A stretch of DNA of 41,053 bases from Aporhodopirellula sallentina SM41 (GTDB lineage Bacteria; Planctomycetota; Planctomycetia; Pirellulales; Pirellulaceae). A program made the translations under genes and the position numbers. The stretch spans positions 1 through 41,053 of the forward strand of contig NZ_ANOH01000462.1 of NCBI RefSeq assembly GCF_000346505.1, in the 5' to 3' direction. Under the pieces are notes generated by a model that worked only from the letters and a program-made list of their open reading frames with translations, was not told where the DNA came from and did no database searches. Shown here piece by piece: positions 19,108 to 29,049 of the stretch; within the stretch, counting starts at the first letter, position 1; the number at the start of each line of letters is the position of its first letter.

Positions 19108-21711
19108 TTAATCGAGATATCGGAATTCGGCGGAGGCGAACAAGCTTTGGCACAGTGCGTTGATGGTGTCTTCGCCACGAGAGCGGTATGACGTGGTCGG
19201 GGCGAACTCTCGGATGAACGCGGCGGCGGCTGATCGCTCGGACGACGTCGGTGGTCGTCCGAAGGCGAGAAGGAACGCGTACTGCAGTTGATCGTTGGGT
19301 GTCTTGCGTTCGCGAATGACTCGATCGGCAAACGCTTCGCTTTGTTGAATCACAAAACGATTGTTCATCATGTAGAGGGCTTGGTTGGCCGTGTTGGACG
19401 TTTCACGCGTCCCGATGATGGTGCTCGAATCGGCGAAGTCAAACACGGAAAGGCATCTCGGTTCTTCGTCACGGACGATCGTGAGGTAGACGCTGCGGCA
19501 CTTGGCGTCTTCTTGATCGAGTTGTCCGGTAACCTTTCGCAAGATATCTTCGCTCATCGAGTTGCGTCGCCCACGTTGCATTCCGCGTCGCATGGTGCCT
19601 CGTGATCGGGTTGCCTCTTGGATTGCCTGACGGGCTTTTTCTCTTGGATTGCCGAGGACCCCACCGGTCACGCGTGTGAATCCCGCCTTCGCGACTTCGG
19701 AACCACGAGGCCGTTCAAAGTCGATCTCACCACTGATGCTGAGCATCGCGTCGCGGATCGCTTCAGCATCGAGCCGGCGAGGATTGGCTCGCCACAACAG
19801 CGCGTTGTCCGGGTCCGCTTCATGAGAAGAACGATCGTAGGCCGTTCCCATTCGGTAGACACGCGACGTCGCGATAGTGCGTACCATCGTTTTGATCGAC
19901 CAATCCGATTCGACGAACTGCACGGCGAGATGATCGAGCAATTCCGGATGGCTCGGTGGTTGACCGGTGATGCCAAAGTCGTCGGCGGAACTGACGATGC
20001 CGCGACCGATGAGGTTTTGCCAAATTCGGTTCACCATCACGCGTGCGGTTAGTGTGTTGTCATCGCTGCCGATCCAACGAGCGAGTTCGAGGCGGCCGCT
20101 CTCGTCACGCTCGATCTCTGGTTGAACGCTGCACAGTACCTGCGGGAAACCGCGAGCAACGTCCTGTGCCGGTTGGTCAATTTCGCCACGCACGAGCAGA
20201 CGCGCGTCGGACGGTTTCTTGCGTTCCTGCACGCCCATGCAATAGCTGCGTGGGTTGCCGTTTTTGTCAACGACTGCCAGTTTTGCCGACAAGGCTGACA
20301 TCTCATTAAGGAGTCGCAACCGGGTACGCTGAGCGGTTGCCGCGTTGTCGTTCGGGCCGACCGCACCACGACGTACCGTGAGAAGTTCTCGTTGCTTCTC
20401 TTGCATTTGGTCACGAAGGTCTTGCAGTTCCTCCGCGGTGTACCGTTTGTCGTAGGGATTCGGATCCGAAACCGGCAACACCATCAGGCTGCTCGATTGA
20501 CGCGTCTGCGCGTTGGTGATCGTGCCGTACTCGGATGGCGGGTTTCCGAAGTAAGTCGTCATGTTCGAAAAGATCCCGACCAGCGCGTAGTAGTCGGTTT
20601 GAGGAATCGCGTCGAATTTGTGGTCGTGGCAGCGGGCACACGCGACCGACGCACCGAGGAAAACCCGAGTCGTCGCATCGATCTGTTCGTCGACGAGGTC
20701 AGCGGCAAATTGAACCCGGTTTTGTTCGTTGAGGTTCTTCGGTCCGATCGCCAGGAACGTGGTCGCGACAAGATTCTCGGCCCATTCCTCGTCCGTTTTT
20801 GCTGGCATCAAATCGCCGGCAATCTGTTGTTGGACGAACTGATCGAACGGTTTGTCCGCGTTCATCGAATCGATCACGAAGTCGCGGTATCGCCACGCAT
20901 GCGGGTACGTCTGGTTGACCTCGCGACCGGTCGATTCGGCGTAACGCACCACGTCGAGCCAATGCCGCCCCCAGCGTTCGCCGAACTGATCCATTTCCAA
21001 TAGGCGGTCAACGACATAGGCGACTGCCGCATCGGGATCAGATTTCCATCGTTCGGCAAAATGCTCGATTTGGTCAGGCGTCGGTGGCAAACCCACGAGG
21101 TCAAAACACAGGCGACGCAGCACTTTGTACGACTCCGCGTCTTCGGTCGGCGAAAGGCCTTCTTCTTCGAGTTTGGCGAGCACAAACCGATCGACATCGG
21201 ACCGTGGCCACGCCGTGTTCTTCACCGATGGGGCCGAGTGTTTGATCGGAGGTTGATAGGCCCAAAAGTTTGCTTTCGCCTGATCAATGTCCTCTTCGCT
21301 GATCGATGAGCGGACCTCGACGGTTTCGTTCACTCGCGGATCGGGGGCACCCATTTCGATCCACTCGCGGAAATCATCGATCACGTCCTGTGGCAATTTC
21401 CGTTTGGGCGGCATCACGAAGTCTTCGTGGATGATCGCGTTGTAGAGAAGGCTCTCTTCGAGATCACCGGGGACAACCGCAGGCCCGCTGCCGCCGCCGA
21501 TGTGTGTCAGTTCGCGCGAGTCCAGACGCAAGCCGCCTCGAACGTTCCCTGACTCATTAGAGTGACACCCATAACATTCTCGGATTAGAACGGGCCGGAT
21601 TTTGGTTTCGAAAAACTTTACCTGTTCGGGAGTGATCTCCTCACCACGGATCGGACTCATCAGACCGATCGTCAACAGAAGCATTGTCGAAATGGTTATT
21701 CGATAATTCAT
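19108..21711 (-). CDS. PSCyt1 / DUF1549 / DUF1553 cytochrome-domain protein
   Basis: 867 residues. ATG 21711 is chosen because it begins a clean signal peptide (MNYRITISTMLLLTIGLMSPIRG); the upstream extension to 21789 is not leader-like. A PSCyt1-type domain follows with a single haem c motif C46-Y-G-C49-H50 and distal MPPKRKLP. DUF1549 comes next (WPRSDVDRFVLAKLEEEGLSP...RWGRHWLDVVRYAES) with CARCHDHKFDAI as a second CxxCH. DUF1553 occupies the C-terminal part (RLELARWIGSDDNTLTARVMVNRIWQ..., LDAEAIRDAMLSISGEID, YMMNNRFV). It is exported and haem-binding, and pairs with the DUF1501 gene downstream. The function is unproven; an extracytoplasmic redox step in polysaccharide breakdown is a common suggestion. 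Confidence 0.95.
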   Translation of the reverse strand: MNYRITISTMLLLTIGLMSPIRGEEITPEQVKFFETKIRPVLIRECYGCHSNESGNVRGGLRLDSRELTHIGGGSGPAVVPGDLEESLLYNAIIHEDFVMPPKRKLPQDVIDDFREWIEMGAPDPRVNETVEVRSSISEEDIDQAKANFWAYQPPIKHSAPSVKNTAWPRSDVDRFVLAKLEEEGLSPTEDAESYKVLRRLCFDLVGLPPTPDQIEHFAERWKSDPDAAVAYVVDRLLEMDQFGERWGRHWLDVVRYAESTGREVNQTYPHAWRYRDFVIDSMNADKPFDQFVQQQIAGDLMPAKTDEEWAENLVATTFLAIGPKNLNEQNRVQFAADLVDEQIDATTRVFLGASVACARCHDHKFDAIPQTDYYALVGIFSNMTTYFGNPPSEYGTITNAQTRQSSSLMVLPVSDPNPYDKRYTAEELQDLRDQMQEKQRELLTVRRGAVGPNDNAATAQRTRLRLLNEMSALSAKLAVVDKNGNPRSYCMGVQERKKPSDARLLVRGEIDQPAQDVARGFPQVLCSVQPEIERDESGRLELARWIGSDDNTLTARVMVNRIWQNLIGRGIVSSADDFGITGQPPSHPELLDHLAVQFVESDWSIKTMVRTIATSRVYRMGTAYDRSSHEADPDNALLWRANPRRLDAEAIRDAMLSISGEIDFERPRGSEVAKAGFTRVTGGVLGNPREKARQAIQEATRSRGTMRRGMQRGRRNSMSEDILRKVTGQLDQEDAKCRSVYLTIVRDEEPRCLSVFDFADSSTIIGTRETSNTANQALYMMNNRFVIQQSEAFADRVIRERKTPNDQLQYAFLLAFGRPPTSSERSAAAAFIREFAPTTSYRSRGEDTINALCQSLFASAEFRYLD

Positions 21712-21873
21712 CGATCGTTTCACTAGAGAAGAAGAGTGATGGAGGTTTCCAAACGGGATTGCCATGGGCGCTGCGTGCACGAGAAACACTGCAGCGATGC
21801 CCGATGGCGCTTTCGAGGCGATAGCACTGACGATAGAGCCAACAAGACGCTATCAATTGGCTGCGTCTCTGTG

Positions 21874-21962
21874 TTCCGCGGTGTTTGTTCCGCAGCCTCA
21901 GATCCGCGGTGTCTGATCCGCGTTGCACCGTATCCGCAGTGCACCGTATCCGCAGTGCACCG
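21874..21962. repeat. Degenerate minisatellite, six units of 14-16 bp
   Basis: Six adjacent units each begin (t/a)tccgc: three of 14 bp (21874, 21888, 21902) and three of 15-16 bp (21916, 21932, 21948). The last two are identical over 15 bp (atccgcagtgcaccg). It lies in the 289-bp spacer between the EF-hand gene and the PSCyt1 gene. Confidence 0.8.
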
Positions 21963-22000
21963 ACATGCGGCGAGTTCGCGTCAACCGATTCGCGGCCGTA

Positions 22001-22486
22001 CTATTCCGCTGCGGGGCGTTTCGGTACGTCACCGCCGGGCGTGGCGTCTTCGTTGCCAGAGTTGCGACGTTTTTTCTGCATCATCTCGCGATTGCGTGCC
22101 CCTCTTTGTTCACCGTCGCGGGCCATTGCGTCGCGGCCCCCTTCACGTCCCATCGCTCGGCCGCCGCGTCTCGCTCCTTGTCCTTCCATACCTTGTTCTC
22201 CTCCTCGGCCGCCGCGTCGTTCCCGCATCATCGTCAGCAACGCGGTCAGTTCGGTCGAATCGAGTTTCTCGTCACCGTCTTTGTCAAATTGCTCAATCAA
22301 TCGTCCGACCATCTCCGCGGGATCACGGTCGCCCATGCCGCCCCGTTGGCGACGTTGTTCGCCTCCTCTTGCTTGGCCGTTTCCTCGCTCGCGATCACCG
22401 CCGGGGCGATTTGGCGGCTGGGCCTGGGATTGGCAGGCGAACAAAACGGCGAACAGAAAAGCAGCAATACCGGCGGGGATTTTCAT
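22001..22486 (-). CDS. Small secreted EF-hand protein
   Basis: 161 residues from ATG 22486. Signal peptide MKIPAGIAAFLFAVLFACQSQAQ. A Gly/Arg/Gln-rich region follows. One canonical EF-hand loop sits at residues 68-79 (DKDGDEKLDSTE, ligands D68, D70, D72, D76, E79) within QFDKDGDEKLDSTELTALL. The remainder is low-complexity RGGRGGEQG sequence. It is probably a periplasmic or surface calcium-binding protein. Small EF-hand genes commonly sit beside DUF1549/DUF1501 pairs, and this one lies directly upstream on the same strand, though the repeat-filled 289-bp gap leaves cotranscription open. Confidence 0.85.
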   Translation of the reverse strand: MKIPAGIAAFLFAVLFACQSQAQPPNRPGGDRERGNGQARGGEQRRQRGGMGDRDPAEMVGRLIEQFDKDGDEKLDSTELTALLTMMRERRGGRGGEQGMEGQGARRGGRAMGREGGRDAMARDGEQRGARNREMMQKKRRNSGNEDATPGGDVPKRPAAE

Positions 22487-23312
22487 CGTTGGCTCCAGTG
22501 GCGGTGGATAAGAAGTGATGCACTTCGGTGAAACTCCGTTCTACAGAACAGGTTCCGCGACACTGTGTCGTTTTGCTCAATTCGCAGCCCATCACAAACA
22601 AATTTCTGTCGGAACCGAGATCTCAATCGAAAATTTGTGCGCCGCCATTGATGCGAACGCACGGGAGATGACTTCCGTTGGTCGTTTGCTTCGCCGATGT
22701 TTTCGGTTTCGTGTGCTGCTCAGCCAACGTGTGCCCCCTTTTGCATTGGAGGTCGTGCCGTTTTTAAGTGCTGTGCCAGTAACGCGTTGTGAACCCCGCC
22801 CGCGCGGGACGTCGATTTTATTACTGACGTTCTTCGAGGCGTCCTTGGCCCAGGACCTGAACCGTAGTGGACGAGGCGACGAGTCCTTCCCCACGCAAGG
22901 GACTCGTCGCCTCGTCCACTACCAAATGCTGCTTTTAATCAAACGGCACCCCCAGTGGCAGGGGGCGGGAAGCGAGCCTTCAGTGAGCTTTCCCGGGGGA
23001 GGGCAAACCGCGCCGCTTCCCATGCTCGGCCTCTCCCTCGCGTACGCCTGAACGGCGACGCTCGACCTCCCCCCAAAACTTCGTTTCGGGAGAGGTTCTC
23101 AAATGCTGAAACCCGCTAAAACGCGACCTCGAAAAACTGCACGACCTCATTGGGGGTGGGGGGCATTGGGATTGGATTGGGGACGCCTCCACCGGGCCGA
23201 TCTCGAACGAGTCGATCTCGGATTGGTTAAACTTGACGGAGGAATGCTCGTTTTGAGCGGGCATGCAACCGAGTTTGTTGGCCGCCTTTATCTATTTTGA
23301 AATGAGAAACGC
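22487..23312. other. 826-bp intergenic region rich in inverted repeats
   Basis: No supported gene; the open frames here show no family features. It contains the hairpin element at 22867-22932. A C5/G5 hairpin lies at 22949-22965, and a gggaagcg/cgcttccc pair lies near 22967 and 23013. An acctcccc/gggagaggt near-palindrome is at about 23067-23099. It separates the divergent EF-hand and PQQ-repeat genes, so promoters for both must lie inside it, but none is clear. Confidence 0.6.
22867..22932. repeat. 66-bp hairpin element, copy 1
   Basis: A perfect 23-bp inverted repeat (22864-22886 with 22900-22922) surrounds a loop containing ccccacgc and is followed by taccaaatgctgc. The same 66 bp occurs at 37955-38020 with four substitutions. 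Two of these are a matched G-C to A-T change in the stem. Confidence 0.85.
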
Positions 23313-24593
23313 ATGAATATCACCCTGATGCGAACGATCGTTGTGACAGTTGGCCTGTGCGTCGGGAGCGTTGCGGTCGATGCCGCGGACTGGATGAGTT
23401 GGCGTGGGCCTCGCGATCACGGCAGCCAGTCGTCGGGGACATTTCCGGATGAGCTAAACGAGGAGTCGATCGTGTGGCGAGCTCCTCTGCCGGGGAAAGG
23501 TTGTTCGACGCCGATCCTTGTTGACGGAAACCTCTATCTCACCGCACCCGAAAATGGAAAGGATGCGGTGATGTCGTTGGACGCATCCGGCCAGCGTCGG
23601 TGGCTGACCGCATTCGATACCGAGGTCTCCGGCAAACATCGAAACGGTTCGGGATGCAACGCTTCGCCGGTCAGCGACGCAAACGCGATCTACGTTTATT
23701 TCAAGAGCGGAACGTTTGCCGCTCTCGAACTCGACGGTACCAAACGTTGGGCGACGAATCTTGTTGAACGTTTTGGAAAGGATGAGCGGTTTTGGGACCA
23801 CGGTACTTCGCCAGTGTTGACGAAAGACTACGTCGTCATGGCACGCATGCACGCCGGTGAATCATGGTTGGCCGCGTTCGATAAGGTCAGTGGTGATTTG
23901 GTGTGGAAGGTTCCTCGGAACTATGACGTGCCTAAAGAAAGCGACCAATGTTACACCACGCCTTTGGTGATTGAGTACGAACAGCGTGAGTCGGTATTGG
24001 TTTGGGGGGCGGAGCATCTGACGATTCACGATGCCGCCACGGGCGAAGAACGTTGGTCGTGTGGGGGCTTCAATCCGGATGCGAATGCGCTTTGGCCGGC
24101 CATCGCTACCCCGGTGATCGTGGATGACATGGCGGTGGTTTGCTTTGGCCGGAACGACCGTGGGACCCCGCAACTCCATGGCGTGCGTCTGAACGGAAAC
24201 GGCGACGTTACCGACACGAACCACGTTTGGTTTCGTGATGACGTCAGCGCGTTCGTCCCCACACCGGCGGTTGCGAAGGGACTCGTTTATATCGTCCGTG
24301 ACAAAGGCGAGGTGGACTGCATCGATCCCGCGACCGGCGAAACCGTTTGGTCGGATCGATTGCCCAAGAACCGTTCCGCCTACTACGCGTCGCCGCTAAT
24401 TGCCAGCGGAAGACTCTACGCGATCCGAGAGGACGGTGCGATGTACGTCGTTGATGTGAATAATTCCAAGTTCGAGTTGTTGTCGGAATACGAATTCGAT
24501 CAACCGATTATCGGCTCGCCCATTCCCGGCAAAGATTGCCTGTATATCCGCGGGCAGGATCACCTATTCTGTCTTGCGACGGATCGCCAGTAG
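23313..24593 (+). CDS. Secreted PQQ-repeat beta-propeller protein (BamB-like fold)
   Basis: 426 residues from ATG 23313. Signal peptide MNITLMRTIVVTVGLCVGSVAVDA, cleaved near A|AD. The mature part starts WMSWRGPRDHGSQSSGTFP, typical of planctomycete outer-membrane-assembly/PQQ-like propellers. Blades are recognisable by repeated W or Y strand motifs: IVWRAPLPGKGCSTP, KRWATNLVERFG, LAAFDKVSGDLVWK, TIHDAATGEERWS, VDCIDPATGETVWSDRL. No quinoprotein catalytic Cys-Cys or Ca site is evident, so a binding or scaffold role in the periplasm is more likely than dehydrogenase activity. It is a single gene, followed by a long hairpin. Confidence 0.9.
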   Translation: MNITLMRTIVVTVGLCVGSVAVDAADWMSWRGPRDHGSQSSGTFPDELNEESIVWRAPLPGKGCSTPILVDGNLYLTAPENGKDAVMSLDASGQRRWLTAFDTEVSGKHRNGSGCNASPVSDANAIYVYFKSGTFAALELDGTKRWATNLVERFGKDERFWDHGTSPVLTKDYVVMARMHAGESWLAAFDKVSGDLVWKVPRNYDVPKESDQCYTTPLVIEYEQRESVLVWGAEHLTIHDAATGEERWSCGGFNPDANALWPAIATPVIVDDMAVVCFGRNDRGTPQLHGVRLNGNGDVTDTNHVWFRDDVSAFVPTPAVAKGLVYIVRDKGEVDCIDPATGETVWSDRLPKNRSAYYASPLIASGRLYAIREDGAMYVVDVNNSKFELLSEYEFDQPIIGSPIPGKDCLYIRGQDHLFCLATDRQ

Positions 24594-24623
24594 TGAAGAG
24601 CCTTTTCGGGCTGTTGATTTATT

Positions 24624-24690
24624 CGTTTAACGGGCAGCCAAAGGCGACCTGCTTGCCACTGCCACGTCGCCTGCGGCTACCGGTTAAACG
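24624..24690. terminator. Long imperfect inverted repeat after the PQQ gene
   Basis: Two 25-nt arms (24624-24648 and 24666-24690) are complementary at 21 of 25 positions, with outer CGTTTAAC/GTTAAACG and inner AGGCGAC/GTCGCCT. The loop is 17 nt. It lies 30 bp past the PQQ stop. On the + strand it is followed by aaaac, not a T-run, so it may be a repeat or an mRNA-end stabiliser rather than a classical terminator. Confidence 0.5.
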
Positions 24691-24759
24691 AAAACAGGTT
24701 GACTCTTGGTTAAATCGACAAACCGTTTTGGACGCGTCTCGTCTAACGAGCGGGGTTTC

Positions 24760-24866
24760 GAGAGCGTTTTGAAGAACGATGCGGCCGATGTCGCCAGACG
24801 TCGGTGCCTGAACTCTGGCGAATCAGCTATGGGGAGCGGACTCGGCAGATTTCAAAACGCTCTAAC
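24760..24866 (+). repeat. Dispersed ~106-bp element, copy 3
   Basis: The best-preserved copy. It has perfect 13-bp terminal inverted repeats, AGAGCGTTTTGAA at the left end and TTCAAAACGCTCT at the right. Inside are an 8-bp stem ccgatgtc/gacgtcgg (one G-T pair) around gcca and an alternative perfect stem tcgccaga/tctggcga. The right end overlaps the stop codon (24862-24864) of the adjacent isomerase gene. Confidence 0.8.
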
Positions 24867-25698
24867 AGTCAGCGTAGCGTTCGATGATGTCGTTGAGGAA
24901 CTGCTGTTGGTCGCGGGCCCAATGTTCGTCGGAGAAAATCTCGACCTCGTTCCAGCCATCGAACCCGGCGGACTCAACCATTCGGCGGATTCCTCGGATG
25001 TCAATGCAGCCGTCGCCCATCAAGCCACGGTCATTCAGAAAATCACGCGTTGGAACACGCCAATCACAGATGTGAAACGCAAAGAGCGTGTTCTGCGTCC
25101 CGGCGAGTCGGATCTCGCTTTCGAGTTCAGGGTCCCACCACGTGTGGTAAACATCGACGGCGATTCCGAGCATACGGTCGTTGATCGATTCGCAAATTTC
25201 GCGAGCGTCCCACATTCGATTCACGCAACTCTTGTCGGCCGCGTACATCGGGTGCAGGGGTTCGATCGCGAGGCGAACGTTGTGTGAATTCGCATCCGTA
25301 ATCAACGCTTCAATCCCGTCGCGAACCCATCCACGCTGGCGGTCGAGCGGTTCACCTGGGGTCGCCCCGACGACGAGGACCAACATCTCGGCGGAGATCT
25401 CTGCGGCGGTTTCGATCAGTCGACGGTTATGGTCGATCCGTCGTTCGCGTTCTTCGTCAGAGCGATCGCAGAAGAAACCACCCCGCACGAGTGCGGGAAC
25501 CTGGAGCCCGGCGTTCTGCAGCGTGCTGCGGACGTCCGCGTTCGTCATGCCCTCGATCGCCTCCACCCAAACGCTCATCCCGGACACGCCTGAGGCAGCG
25601 TACCGGTCGGCCGCTTCCGCCAAACCCCATGGCTTGGTTGTGATCGTGTGCACGGCGAGGCGGTCGCGTGCCGGTGACTCCATCGCATCGCTCTGCAT
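24862..25698 (-). CDS. Sugar phosphate isomerase/epimerase family TIM barrel
   Basis: 278 residues from ATG 25698; a second ATG at 25683 is also possible. No signal peptide, so cytoplasmic. AP-endonuclease-2-like TIM barrel: [18 protein letters not shown] carries a metal-ligand Glu, [18 protein letters not shown] the Asp and His, [27 protein letters not shown] a His and Asp, and [12 protein letters not shown] a final Glu. It is the last gene of a three-gene operon, starting 4 bp after the dehydrogenase stop. The likely role is isomerisation or epimerisation of a sugar or sugar-acid intermediate. Its stop codon lies inside the end of repeat copy 3. Confidence 0.9.
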   Translation of the reverse strand: MQSDAMESPARDRLAVHTITTKPWGLAEAADRYAASGVSGMSVWVEAIEGMTNADVRSTLQNAGLQVPALVRGGFFCDRSDEERERRIDHNRRLIETAAEISAEMLVLVVGATPGEPLDRQRGWVRDGIEALITDANSHNVRLAIEPLHPMYAADKSCVNRMWDAREICESINDRMLGIAVDVYHTWWDPELESEIRLAGTQNTLFAFHICDWRVPTRDFLNDRGLMGDGCIDIRGIRRMVESAGFDGWNEVEIFSDEHWARDQQQFLNDIIERYADC

Positions 25699-25702
25699 CG
25701 GG

Positions 25703-26880
<1,178 letters not shown>

Positions 26881-26884
<4 letters not shown>

Positions 26885-27876
26885 GATTCGAGCCTTTCGA
26901 GAATTTCGGTAAGGATGGCAACGTCGGAATCGGGCCGCGTGGGGCTGCCCGGGAAGGTAAGCGATTCTTGGATCCAACCGCGGGCTTTGAGGAACTGCGC
27001 CGCGTTGTGTTTGTACGCCGGGACCGGCGATCGGAAGGTGAGGAATCCGAGGTACTGCAGCAAATCATTGAGTTGGTAAAAGCCGGGATCGCCGCTTTCC
27101 CACATCGCGTCGCGTTTCGCGAATTCATTGGGAGCGAACGTGCTCAGTCCCAACAGGTAATCGCTGCCGTACATGACCATGTCGATCGCCAAATCATTTC
27201 CGGTCAACACCATGAACTCCGGTCGGACCCGATCGCGAATCGCAAGGCGTTGCCATTCTTGTTGTCGGTCGAGAGAGGAGTGTTTGGCGCCAAGGCATTC
27301 CGGGATTTGGATCATCTTCTCGTAGAGGTCCAGGTCATAGATTGCACCAAAAGGGGCAAACATCTTTCCCAGTTCGAATGCGTAGAACCCGCCGGAATGT
27401 GAGCCGATCTGTGAGTAGGATTCCAGCACGTCGTCGGCCGACTGCTGCGTTAACCCGTAGCTTTGAAAGATCACCGGTTTGCCACCGTGATCCAGGATCT
27501 CATCCATGCGGCTTTGGTAGGCGTCCCTGTTGTAGGAGTCGCCAGGTTGGTCGTCGACAAAAGCACCCGCGATAAACGGACGCCCGGCGGTGACCTTCTG
27601 CGTTTGCGCTAAGACGGCGAGACGCAGTTCGTCATCGATTAAATTGCCGTAGCCGGTGTCCATGTTAACGGCGGGCACCAGGCCGGCGTCGGACGTCCGG
27701 GCGACATGATCGCGGAATCCGGGCCAGTCGACTTCGGTCGTGGAGAGCATGGGAAGCAGGATCGCCGACATGCCGGTGATCTTGCGTTGATGTCGGATAG
27801 GGGGAATGTTGTTCTTCATGTCGCCAAGGATACGCAGTACCCGTTTGCGAGGCTTGGCGATTTGAGCGTGAGTCAT
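26881..27876 (-). CDS. Dihydrodipicolinate synthase (DapA) family aldolase
   Basis: 331 residues from ATG 27876; a TTG at 27891 and an ATG at 27819 are in frame. DHDPS/N-acetylneuraminate-lyase superfamily class I aldolase. [10 protein letters not shown] supplies the Schiff-base Lys (about residue 198), and [12 protein letters not shown] occupies the position of the active-site Tyr loop. [17 protein letters not shown] corresponds to the phosphate/carboxylate loop. It is unlikely to be the lysine-pathway enzyme because it heads an operon with a Gfo/Idh/MocA dehydrogenase and a sugar isomerase. Cleavage or dehydration of a 2-keto-3-deoxy sugar acid is more plausible, but the substrate is unknown. 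Confidence 0.88.
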
Positions 27877-27942
27877 TGGCGTTTTGGGCAAGAGAGATCA
27901 CAATGGGTGGAGGACGCATCCGCCTTCCCCGTTGCCGTGTAG
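27877..27942. promoter_or_regulatory. Divergent promoter region between the carbohydrate operon and araC-like gene
   Basis: Only 66 bp separate the two starts, so both promoters and any AraC-type operator must be packed here or reach into the coding ends. I see no perfect palindrome and no clear -10/-35 pair; the assignment rests on layout. Confidence 0.4.
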
Positions 27943-28848
27943 ATGGAAACCTCGATGCCGCGTACATCATCGACTCGCCAAAACGACGAAACCCGTTCGT
28001 CCCCCGTTCCGCCGAACATGCGGGGAAACGGGTTGTGGGTGTTCGAAAGTCGGCACGATGATTCGTTCGCGATGTCTGTCACCCGTCATCCGTTTTTGAA
28101 ACTGTTGTGGATCCGCGAGGGCCATGCCGAGATTAAATTCGGGACGCGTTCGCAGAGTTGCGAAATGGGCGATCTCGTCATGGTCGCGCCTCAAATGAAA
28201 CACCGCATCGTTGATTCACCCGATGCTCCGGTTTCGCTCTGTGGGTTGGGCGTCAATGAAAAACAACTGCGATGCGTGTCGCCAGTCATGCCACTGTTTC
28301 GTAGTGGCGTTTACTCAGGGGCCCGAATGGGAACGCTGCGAATCGAACAGCAGTTTCGAAGGTTGCTGTATCTGGTGGACCAGCATGACGCTGCGAGTGA
28401 GTTGTCGTCGGTCGGGATCGCGATGGAACTGCTTGCCGAACTCGCGATGAAGTTGACTCCACCTGAAGACACCGCTGGCCGAGCTTTGACGTCGAAAAGG
28501 CAGACGCAGAATTTGGCGAACGGTCCGCTGGCGGATGAAGAGTTACCCGACCCGATGTTGGAGGCGTACATCGAATGGCTGAACCGCAATTTCTATGAGT
28601 CGCTATCACTCGATGACGGGGCGAAAGCGTCGGGCATGTCGCGACGGACGTTTACCTCGCGGTTCAAGTCGCGGACCGGAATGACATGGCTCGAGTACGT
28701 CAATTCGCTCCGGATCCAGCGAGCCGAAGAGTTGCTGCGTGAACCCGATCGGAAGGTGACGTCGATCGCGTTCCAATGTGGGTTTGATGACTTGTCGACT
28801 TTCTATCGAGCGTTCAAACGAATCACGGGCCGGACACCGGGGGCATAG
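27943..28848 (+). CDS. AraC family transcriptional regulator
   Basis: 301 residues from ATG 27943, with an alternative at 27955. The N-terminal half is a cupin-like ligand-sensing domain (FLKLLWIREGHAEIKFG, EMGDLVMVAPQMKHRI). The C-terminal ~100 residues are the double HTH: LSLDDGAKASGMSRRTFTSRFKSRTG for the first helix pair and KVTSIAFQCGFDDLSTFYRAFKRITGRTP for the second, matching the AraC signature. It is divergent from the aldolase-dehydrogenase-isomerase operon with a 66-bp shared promoter region, so it is the probable regulator of that operon, responding to its substrate. Its stop codon lies within the first unit of a 16-bp tandem repeat. Confidence 0.94.
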   Translation: METSMPRTSSTRQNDETRSSPVPPNMRGNGLWVFESRHDDSFAMSVTRHPFLKLLWIREGHAEIKFGTRSQSCEMGDLVMVAPQMKHRIVDSPDAPVSLCGLGVNEKQLRCVSPVMPLFRSGVYSGARMGTLRIEQQFRRLLYLVDQHDAASELSSVGIAMELLAELAMKLTPPEDTAGRALTSKRQTQNLANGPLADEELPDPMLEAYIEWLNRNFYESLSLDDGAKASGMSRRTFTSRFKSRTGMTWLEYVNSLRIQRAEELLREPDRKVTSIAFQCGFDDLSTFYRAFKRITGRTPGA

Positions 28849-28906
28849 AGAAACGCGGGCATAGAAAAGCGGGGGCATAGGAAAGCGGGGGCACTGAGAA
28901 GAACGC
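28843..28906 (+). repeat. 16-bp tandem repeat spanning the araC-like stop codon
   Basis: Units start at 28843, 28859, 28875 and (diverged) 28891, each close to gcatagaaaagcgggg. The first unit contains the stop codon (tag, 28846-28848), so the C-terminal codons and stop have been duplicated two to three times downstream. Confidence 0.8.
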
Positions 28907-28976
28907 AGCTGGCCGAGGACGACTTACTGAGAACCGTGTACTGGAGGCCGTCGGTCGAGGGCACCCTATCAACGAA

Positions 28977-29013
28977 CAAACCGCCCGGTCTCCTTAGGAA
29001 ACCGAGCGGTTTG
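28977..29013 (-). terminator. Hairpin terminator after the Cys-rich protein gene
   Basis: CAAACCGC/GCGGTTTG plus an inner CGGT/ACCG (one C/A mismatch between them) form a 12-bp stem, 37 bp past the stop of the Cys-rich gene. A short T-containing stretch follows on the minus strand. It may also serve the convergent araC-like gene. Confidence 0.55.
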
Positions 29014-29049
29014 CGTCATGTCGTTGCGCTGAAGACGGCTTCGTTCGTC

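Noticed and set aside
22515-23051. 178-codon + frame in the EF-hand/PQQ spacer
   Set aside because: It crosses the hairpin element and other inverted repeats, lacks a ribosome-binding site and shows no family pattern.
28977-29013. CRISPR-like or attachment-site repeat
   Set aside because: A single hairpin with no spaced copies; position and shape fit a terminator. No CRISPR-type regularly spaced repeat array was seen anywhere in the window.
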